Positions 58,525 through 64,000 of a stretch of 64,000 nucleotides of DNA are shown piece after piece. Location: the NCBI GenBank assembly GCA_903870275.1, contig CAIQCK010000020.1:62001-126000 (forward strand). Reading direction: 5' to 3'. The DNA is from an uncultured bacterium. Lineage in GTDB: Bacteria; Verrucomicrobiota; Verrucomicrobiia; CAIQCK01. The position numbers and the translations under genes are program-made. Below the pieces are notes generated by a model. That model was not told the DNA's origin. It worked only from the letters and a program-made list of their open reading frames with translations, and made no database searches. Each line of letters begins with the position of its first letter. Position 1 is the first letter of the stretch.

Positions 58525-59808
58525 ATGTTTTTTCTGCTCCAAGTATTGTTCGTCGTCGGCTTCCTGTTGTCGTCGCCGTTTTATCTGTTGAAGATGCTCC
58601 GGCGCGGCAACTTTGCGCGCGGGTTCTGGCAACGCTTTGCCCTTTACTCCGCCGAACTGCGCCGCGAGGCCGGCAGCGGCGGATTCGTGTGGATTCAGGC
58701 GGTGAGCGTCGGCGAAACGCGCGTGGCGCTGCTGCTGATCGAGCGGCTGCGGCGGCGCTGGCCCGGCCTGCGCGTTGCATTGAGTACGACGACCTCGACG
58801 GGCCAGGCGCTGGCGCGCAAACAAGCGCCGCCCGGCACGCTGGTGATCTACTTCCCCCTCGATTTCCTGCTTTTCATCAACGGCGCGTTGAACTTGCTGC
58901 GGCCGCGGCTGGTGGTTGTGGTGGAGACCGAAGTCTGGCCGACGCTTGTGCTGCAATCCAAACGGCGCGGCGTGCCGGTGGCGATAGTCAACGGCCGGCT
59001 GTCGGAGAAATCCTTCCGCGGTTATCGCTGCCTTGACGGGATTTCGCGACGTGTGTTTGGCGCTTTCGATCTGGTCTGCGCGCAAGGCGCGCGTGACGCC
59101 GAACGGTTCCGCAGTCTCGGAGCGCGCGAGGCGGCGCTACGCACGACGGGCAGCCTGAAGTTCGACGACGCGCTGGCGCCATCGCCGGCGGGCGCGAAAG
59201 CGAAGGAATTTCTCCGCGCGTGCGGCGTGGACGGCGGCCGCCCGGTCTGGGTCTGCGGCAGCACGCACGCCGGCGAGGAAGAAATTGTGTTCCGCGTATT
59301 CCGCGGCCTGCGCGCGAAGTTCCCGTCGCTGTTTTTGGTGCTCGCGCCGCGTCATCCGGAGCGAACGAGACAGGTGATGGCGGTGGCGGAGCGTTGCGGC
59401 GTGAGCCTGACGCTCCGCAGCGAACCGCCGTGGACGGGCGCGGATTGCCTGTTGCTGAACACGACCGGTGAGTTGAAAGCGTTTTACGAACTCGCGACGG
59501 TGATTTTCGTCGGCAAAAGCCTGCGCGGCCGCGGCGGGCAAAACATCATCGAAGCGGCGGCGTCGGACGCGCCGGTGCTGTTCGGGCCGGCGATGCAAAA
59601 TTTCGAGGCGATTGCGGACGATTTTGTGCGCGCCGGCGCGGGCGTGCAGGTGGCGGATGAAGCGGCGTTGCGGTCGACGCTGGAGGAACTGCTGGCGAAA
59701 CCGGAGCAGCGGCGCGAGATCGCCGGGCGCGCGCGGCAGGTCATCGCCCAAGGCAGCGGCGCGGCGGAACGGACGCTGGAGGCGATGGCTGGGATAGTGA
59801 AGAGCTAG
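58525..59808 (+). CDS. waaA: 3-deoxy-D-manno-octulosonic acid (Kdo) transferase WaaA
   Basis: 427 aa. An N-terminal membrane anchor (LLQVLFVVGFLLSSPFYLLK) is followed by the GT30 domain. The catalytic SVGE motif (QAVSVGETRVALLLIERLRR) places Glu64 as base; VALSTTTSTGQALA, IYFPLDF and VVVETEVWPTLVLQSKRRG are further family motifs. The C-terminal GT-B half has VCGSTHAGEEEIVFRVFRGL, LVLAPRHPER, the FVGKSLRGRGGQNIIEAAAS nucleotide-sugar site, and VLFGPAMQNFEAIADDF. It adds Kdo to lipid A precursor at the inner membrane, which shows the organism makes Gram-negative LPS. Confidence 0.95.
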   Translation: MFFLLQVLFVVGFLLSSPFYLLKMLRRGNFARGFWQRFALYSAELRREAGSGGFVWIQAVSVGETRVALLLIERLRRRWPGLRVALSTTTSTGQALARKQAPPGTLVIYFPLDFLLFINGALNLLRPRLVVVVETEVWPTLVLQSKRRGVPVAIVNGRLSEKSFRGYRCLDGISRRVFGAFDLVCAQGARDAERFRSLGAREAALRTTGSLKFDDALAPSPAGAKAKEFLRACGVDGGRPVWVCGSTHAGEEEIVFRVFRGLRAKFPSLFLVLAPRHPERTRQVMAVAERCGVSLTLRSEPPWTGADCLLLNTTGELKAFYELATVIFVGKSLRGRGGQNIIEAAASDAPVLFGPAMQNFEAIADDFVRAGAGVQVADEAALRSTLEELLAKPEQRREIAGRARQVIAQGSGAAERTLEAMAGIVKS

Positions 59809-59863
59809 GAACTAAAAGTTCGGTCCGAAATTCTTCACTCTTAATCCTAAACTTTTCACTTGC
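59809..59863. repeat. AACTAAAAGT/ACTCTTAATC low-complexity spacer between convergent genes
   Basis: A 55-bp AT-rich stretch (TTCTTCACTCTTAATCC, AAACTTTTCACTTGC) of the same word family as 37589, 41766, 42320 and 58407. It lies between waaA (+) and pilT (-) and might help termination. Confidence 0.55.
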
Positions 59864-60961
59864 TTAGTCGCTCGCCAGGATGCGGCGGGATTCATCGAGG
59901 AAAATGCCGCGAAGGTTCATCGTGAGCTGCGGGGCGTTGGCGGATTTGGCAAGCGCCTCCTGCTCGGTGATCAGTCCCGATTTCACCAGTTTGTAGAGCG
60001 ACTGGTTGAACGTCTGCATGCCGTCGTCGCCGCCGTTCTCGATGGCGGCGCTGAGTTTCTCAAGCTGGCCGGTCTCAAAAAGCTTCCGCACGGTGCCGCT
60101 GGCGCGCAGGATTTCCACCGCCGGCAGGACGCCGCCGGCGCGCGCCGCGACGAGCCGCTGGCAGAAGATGCCATTGAGCGCGTCGCCGAGCTGCCGGCGA
60201 ATCTGGTCGCGTTCGTGCGACGGGAAATAATCCAAAATGCGATCCACCGCCTGCGTCGCGCTGTTGGCGTGGAGCGTCGTCAACACGAGATGGCCGGTGT
60301 CGGCGGCGTTGAGGCCGGCCATGAAGCTGGCGGCGTCGCGCATCTCCCCGATCATGATGACGTCCGGGTCCTGGCGGATGATGTGGCGCAACGCGGTCTG
60401 GAAGCTGGCGGTATCGAGGCCGATCTCGCGCTGCTCGATGCGCGACTGGCAATCCTCGAAGAGATACTCGATTGGGTCTTCGAGCGTGACGACATGTTTG
60501 CGCGAGGTCTGGTTGATGTGCTCGATGATGGCCGCGAGCGTGGTGGACTTGCCGGAGCCGGCTGGCCCGGCCACCACGACGATCCCGCCGGTCGCCAAGG
60601 CCACCTTGCGCAACGTGTCCGCCGGCAGGCCGAGTTCGTCGAAATCAGGGATGGCGGTCTTGACGTAGCGCATGGCAATGCAGAGCCGGCCGCGCTGCTG
60701 GAAGACGTTGACGCGAAACCGCCCGATGCCTTCCGCCGTGTAAGAAAAATCCGCTTCATGCTGCTGTTCGAACGATTCGCGGAAATGCGCCGGCAGGAGC
60801 GCCTGCGCCATCTCGCGCATCTGGTCCTCTGTAAGCGGCGGCATGTCCACCGGCCAAAGCTCACGCGCGACGCGCAAGACCGGCGCGGCGCCGGCTTTCA
60901 GGTGGATGTCGGACGCGTGCTCTTCAAGGGCGACTTGGAGCAGGCGCAGGAAAGATTCCAT
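59864..60961 (-). CDS. pilT: PilT-family twitching motility ATPase
   Basis: 365 aa, cytoplasmic hexameric ATPase that drives type IV pilus retraction. N-terminal SDIHLKAGAAPVLRV (18-32), Walker A AGPAGSGKSTT (131-141), Asp box LEDPIEYLFED (160-170), Walker B DVIMIGEMRDA (200-210) and His box GHLVLTTLHANSA (223-235) are all present. The C-terminal part is of PilT/PilU type; I cannot separate these by eye. It is 15 bp downstream of a PilZ-type gene on the same strand, so both are probably co-transcribed. No pilin, PilB or PilC genes are in the window. Confidence 0.95.
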   Translation of the reverse strand: MESFLRLLQVALEEHASDIHLKAGAAPVLRVARELWPVDMPPLTEDQMREMAQALLPAHFRESFEQQHEADFSYTAEGIGRFRVNVFQQRGRLCIAMRYVKTAIPDFDELGLPADTLRKVALATGGIVVVAGPAGSGKSTTLAAIIEHINQTSRKHVVTLEDPIEYLFEDCQSRIEQREIGLDTASFQTALRHIIRQDPDVIMIGEMRDAASFMAGLNAADTGHLVLTTLHANSATQAVDRILDYFPSHERDQIRRQLGDALNGIFCQRLVAARAGGVLPAVEILRASGTVRKLFETGQLEKLSAAIENGGDDGMQTFNQSLYKLVKSGLITEQEALAKSANAPQLTMNLRGIFLDESRRILASD

Positions 60962-60976
60962 GCGACCCGTCCGTGG

Positions 60977-61354
60977 TCAGACGCGGAAGCCAACGGCGAC
61001 GTTGCGGTGAGAACCGGAATGCGCGGGCAGATGGGAAAGTTTGCTGAGATCGGCCATCGCGCGCTTGTTGAGTTCCAAGAAGACGAGCGTGATGTCGTAG
61101 CCGGCTCGATGAGGAGAGGTTTCACATTGAACGACGATGCCGGAGCAACGGATGGCGTGGCGTTTCTGGCCAACGGCCGGCGCTTCGACTTCCACTTCCA
61201 CTTCGGTCCATGGCGCCAGACGACGCACGCTGTGAAACGTCATGCCTCGCGGCGAAACATGAAAACCGCTCGGCCGCACCACCGTCGGCGCTTTGGCCAG
61301 ACTAAGGGTGACGTAATCGAATACACCTGATCTATCGGCTTTGGCGGCTTTCAT
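60977..61354 (-). CDS. PilZ-like domain protein
   Basis: 125 aa, soluble. Strand pattern FHVSPRGMTFHSVRRLAPWT, EVEVEVEAPAVGQKRHAIRC, SGIVVQCETSPHRAGYDITL and VFLELN recall PilZ domains, which bind c-di-GMP or serve as type IV pilus assembly factors. The canonical RxxxR and D/NxSxxG motifs are not clear; SPRGMTF may be the degenerate second motif. So it may not bind c-di-GMP. It precedes pilT by 15 bp, supporting a role in pilus control. Confidence 0.65.
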   Translation of the reverse strand: MKAAKADRSGVFDYVTLSLAKAPTVVRPSGFHVSPRGMTFHSVRRLAPWTEVEVEVEAPAVGQKRHAIRCSGIVVQCETSPHRAGYDITLVFLELNKRAMADLSKLSHLPAHSGSHRNVAVGFRV

Positions 61355-61537
61355 TTGCGACGCTCATTCCTTCGTTGTTACGCGGACGCGACACTTAAGT
61401 ATCACATTACCAACGACGCGCGAAACTAGCACTGGCTCCCGGAGTTGTCAACGAGCCAACCCTGCGTTTTTTCCACCGGCCAAACTGGAGCCGGCGCGCG
61501 GCCAGGGCAACGCCCGGCCTTCGCTCCACCGCGGCTG

Positions 61538-62449
61538 TCACCGCCCGTATTTGTCCGCCGACGGCTGGTTGAACTTGTCGAACGCATCGGCGAACGCGGC
61601 AAAGCTCTTGAACTGGTCGTGGTAGAGGAACAGCAGCGCGTCCTCGGACTTTGCGCCTTTGGCCACCATCTCCACAAACGGCAGGAATTTTTTCCGGTCC
61701 TGTGTCGTCAGCAGGAATCGCACCAGCCGCTCGCTCGTCGCGTAAAACCGCGGGATTTCCTCCTCCTTGGGATATTTCACGGCGGTGAGCAGCCGTTTCA
61801 GTGGAAACGGGACGCCGCCGCCCCAGCCGCGGCCGCGGCGTTCGTCGAGACCCTTGAACTTGGCGTAGGCGTGGCCGCTTTCGAACTCGGCAAACCCCTC
61901 GTTCAGCCAGAGCGGGATCGGATTGGACTCGAACCGGTAAAAAATGCAGTGCGTGATCTCGTGGCCGAGCGAGCCGACCGCAAAGCCCCGTCCCCTCGGG
62001 CTGTATAGAAACAGCTCCGTGCGGCGGGCGACGCCCATCGCCCATTCGTCCAGGCGGATGATTTTGACGAACTGCTGCCACGCCTCTTCGTCGTCGTAGA
62101 TGAACACGTGGTTTTTGCGCGCCAGCCGGTCTTGCGTGACGCCGAGGTCTATTTGGATCTGCCGGTAGTAAGCCTCCGCCAGCTCGCCGACCTTTTGCGC
62201 GTCGCCCAGCTCGTGAAAGTGGAACACGAAATGTTCGGTCTCGCCGTGCAGCCATGCGTGCGGGTCGGCACCGAGCGCCTTCTCGCCGAATTCCATCAGT
62301 TTCTTGTGCGAGAGTTTCTCCCACGGCTTTTCCACCAGCGTCACCGCGGGCGCGGCGGCGCGAGTGGCGGGCGGCGCCGCCTGGCCTGCCGCGCGATGGG
62401 AGACCAGCGCAACCGCCAGCGCGACGATGCCGAGTCGCAGCAGTGTCAT
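61538..62449 (-). CDS. DUF1570-like secreted metallopeptidase-type protein
   Basis: 303 aa from ATG 62449 (MTLLRLGIVALAVALVSHRAAG signal, two parts). The zinc site is GHEITHCIFYRFE, an HExxH motif, with downstream NEGFAEFESGHAYAK supplying the third ligand Glu. The upstream half (TEHFVFHFHELGDAQKVGEL, YRQIQIDLGV) is typical of DUF1570/peptidase MA-like proteins abundant in Planctomycetes and Verrucomicrobia. Whether it is an active protease is untested. It is divergent from the transglutaminase-like gene. A very long antisense-overlapping frame runs upstream of 62449, but coding evidence favours the opposite strand there. Confidence 0.85.
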   Translation of the reverse strand: MTLLRLGIVALAVALVSHRAAGQAAPPATRAAAPAVTLVEKPWEKLSHKKLMEFGEKALGADPHAWLHGETEHFVFHFHELGDAQKVGELAEAYYRQIQIDLGVTQDRLARKNHVFIYDDEEAWQQFVKIIRLDEWAMGVARRTELFLYSPRGRGFAVGSLGHEITHCIFYRFESNPIPLWLNEGFAEFESGHAYAKFKGLDERRGRGWGGGVPFPLKRLLTAVKYPKEEEIPRFYATSERLVRFLLTTQDRKKFLPFVEMVAKGAKSEDALLFLYHDQFKSFAAFADAFDKFNQPSADKYGR

Positions 62450-62521
62450 GCGCCGGACTCTACGGCGCGACGGTGGTGGCGGCAAGCTTTCGCCCGTGGG
62501 GAACAACGCGCAGAAGCGGGA

Positions 62522-62550
62522 TTGCCGCTGTCGTGCCGGGCTGCTAGGTT
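62522..62550 (+). promoter_or_regulatory. Sigma-70-type promoter candidate for the 62576 gene
   Basis: TTGCCG (62522-62527), 17-bp spacer, TAGGTT (62545-62550), 25 nt before the GTG at 62576. Confidence 0.45.
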
Positions 62551-62575
62551 GACGGCAATTCTTGGAAAGAAACCG

Positions 62576-64000
62576 GTGGCCAAAGTAAAATCCATACTGG
62601 TGGCGATGGCGGGGGGCGCCGCATGCCTCGGCGTGGCGCTCGCCGCCGCGCCGCTTTACAAACGCCCCATTACCGGCGACCAGCTTCGCGCCGCGACGGC
62701 GGCCGCCATCGAGCAGGACGAGTGGGGCCAACATCTGCAATTCCTGGACCGCGCCGTCTGCGAGTTCATCGCCCATTTGCCGCCACAAGGCGGCGCGCAA
62801 AACTACAACCTCGCCGTCAACGACGAGGTCATCGGTCTGGCCATCGCGCAGGCGGCGTTCATCCGCAGCGCGACCACCAACGTCCTGTCCGACCTCTCGT
62901 TCGACGCCCGGACGCGCCCTTTCTTGCAGTGGCTCCTGCCGCACCGGGCGGCGCTGGAGGATTATCGAGAGTCCATCAGAACTGCCGACAGCCCGCTGAA
63001 GGTGCTGGAAATCTGGGTGAAGCTTTGGCGCGACGATTCCACCGGCCGCGAGAAGTATCGCAACCTCGCCCTCGCCTGCGGGCTGGTGTTCGACGAGCCG
63101 GTGACGATCCGGCCGCCGCCCGGCACGGAGTCGGAGAGCAAGCAGCCGGTGCCGCTCGACGCCCGCGAGCGTTACCTCGATTTCCGCAACGCCGCCGAGC
63201 ACGGCCTGCTCCGCACGCGCCTCGACGAAATGGCGCCTTGGGAACTCATCTGGGTCGTCAACGCCGCCGTGTCCGCCACCGAGCTCGCGTGGGCGCGCGA
63301 GCACGTGCGGCTGGCGCAGTCGAGCTGGGGCGAAGCCTACGGCATGGTGCCCTATAACGAGGCCCGACTCCTCGGCAGCGATTCGATTTACAAGGACTAC
63401 TCGCTGGCCGAAATCAAAAAGAAAGGCGGCGTCTGCGGCGACCGCGCCTTTTTCGCGTCCGTTACCGCCAAGGCCAACGGCATCCCCGCCATGCCCCTCT
63501 TTGGCGAAGGCCGGCGTGGTGGCCACGCCTGGTTCGGCTTCGAGTCCGCGCCCGGCCGCTGGGATTTCACCGCCGGCCGCTACCCCGAGGACCGTTACGC
63601 CACCGGCTACACCCGCGATCCGCAGACCGGCGAGGTCATCAAGGAACAATCGCTCTACGTGCTGACCGACCCGCAACACCACTCGCCCGTTTACCGCCAG
63701 GCCAGCCGGCTGGTCTGGCTGGCGGAAATTTTCACCGCCCAAAAACAACCCGCTCTCGCCGCTGCCGCCCTCGAACTCGCCGTCACCACCGCCTCCCGCC
63801 ATCTCCCCGCGTGGATCGCCCTTTTCGACCACCTCAGGCAAACCGCCGCCCCCCGCGTCGCGTGCGACCGCCACCTCTCCGCCATGCGCGTAAGCTTCCA
63901 CGGCTATCCCGACGTCCTCGCGCTCGCCGACCAGTGGGAACTGGATTTCACCCATCCACACGGCGGCCCCGGCACCGCCAAGACCCTCGCCCACCAGTTC
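62576..64000 (+). CDS. Transglutaminase-like superfamily protein, C-terminus beyond window
   Basis: The plus strand is open from GTG 62576 to the window end (475 codons, no stop). AAAGA/GGAAAGA lies 5 nt upstream of the GTG. The N-terminus VAKVKSILVAMAGGAACLGV then ALAAAPL is a signal peptide or anchor. A transglutaminase-type core begins near residue 290: KGGVCGDRAFFASVTAKANG holds the catalytic Cys, GGHAWFGFE the His and GRWDFTAGRY the Asp. The family includes proteases and amide-forming enzymes. Similar large secreted forms occur in Verrucomicrobia and Planctomycetes next to peptidase-like genes, as here. The C-terminal part is lost at the window edge. Confidence 0.8.
   Translation, partial: MAKVKSILVAMAGGAACLGVALAAAPLYKRPITGDQLRAATAAAIEQDEWGQHLQFLDRAVCEFIAHLPPQGGAQNYNLAVNDEVIGLAIAQAAFIRSATTNVLSDLSFDARTRPFLQWLLPHRAALEDYRESIRTADSPLKVLEIWVKLWRDDSTGREKYRNLALACGLVFDEPVTIRPPPGTESESKQPVPLDARERYLDFRNAAEHGLLRTRLDEMAPWELIWVVNAAVSATELAWAREHVRLAQSSWGEAYGMVPYNEARLLGSDSIYKDYSLAEIKKKGGVCGDRAFFASVTAKANGIPAMPLFGEGRRGGHAWFGFESAPGRWDFTAGRYPEDRYATGYTRDPQTGEVIKEQSLYVLTDPQHHSPVYRQASRLVWLAEIFTAQKQPALAAAALELAVTTASRHLPAWIALFDHLRQTAAPRVACDRHLSAMRVSFHGYPDVLALADQWELDFTHPHGGPGTAKTLAHQF

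Noticed and set aside
61538..63994. 818-codon minus-strand frame running upstream of the DUF1570 gene
   Set aside because: Only the part below 62449 is real; the upstream part is antisense to a transglutaminase-like gene with catalytic Cys/His/Asp.

Overview
The window is a GC-rich bacterial chromosome segment from a Gram-negative heterotroph, most likely Verrucomicrobiota (Pedosphaera/Limisphaerales-like). This is inferred from gene content: Tat-exported Gfo/Idh oxidoreductases, DUF1080, several PQQ-like beta-propeller proteins, sulfatase, many secreted glycoside hydrolases, DUF1570 and transglutaminase-like proteins, plus LPS genes (waaA, hddA). No 16S, tRNA or core ribosomal gene is present to prove it.

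Layout. 1-672: 5' part of a SulP transporter (-). 774-5847: small conserved protein, then a three-gene (+) unit (large secreted protein, TIM-barrel sugar isomerase/epimerase, beta-propeller protein). 6085-8274: catalase-peroxidase katG (-). 8530-14857: DUF1080 protein (-), divergent from a (+) run with a PQQ-like propeller protein, a gluconate-dehydrogenase-3-like small subunit, a GMC FAD dehydrogenase and an eight-haem cytochrome c. This looks like a periplasmic sugar-oxidising module. 14981-24219: Gfo/Idh, DUF5060/GH5-like, CBS, GH110-like beta-helix, sulfatase, hypothetical. 24264-40937: mostly (-) carbohydrate genes (six-hairpin glycosidase, PIG-L deacetylase, Gfo/Idh, ThuA, serine hydrolase, second DUF5060 protein, phytochelatin-synthase-like, cyclase, lipoprotein, GH29 fucosidase, Gfo/Idh). 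41063-48755: DUF218, SnoaL-like, AlbA_2/Schlafen-type protein, GH127, GH-D-like enzyme. 48756-49972: a 1.2 kb gene-free repeat-rich region. 49973-64000: FAD oxidoreductase plus glutamine-amidotransferase-like hydrolase, GspC/PilP-like protein, NfnAB, PQQ-like protein, hddA, waaA, PilZ-PilT, DUF1570 protease-like protein and a truncated transglutaminase-like protein.

Function. The genes fit degradation of a complex, probably fucose-, arabinose- and galactose-containing and partly sulfated/acetylated glycan. Secreted hydrolases, sulfatase and deacetylase release sugars. The GMC/cytochrome module, DUF1080 protein, Gfo/Idh enzymes and TIM-barrel isomerase could process keto-sugars. No SusC/SusD pair is seen.

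Most unusual feature. A family of near-identical upstream elements occurs six times in 26.1-37.6 kb, each just upstream of a (-) strand gene. Each has TTGTGT, exactly 16 bp, TACGAT, then a GGAG-like sequence and an ATG 21-23 nt past the -10. A seventh, diverged copy faces the (+) PQQ-like gene at 9889. In at least three genes the element's ATG is in frame and is the best or only usual start codon. Other intergenic spaces carry fragments that read as the last ~15-20 codons of the resident GH127 gene, hairpin REP-like elements and two more repeat families. Intergenic DNA here looks assembled from shuffled expression cassettes.
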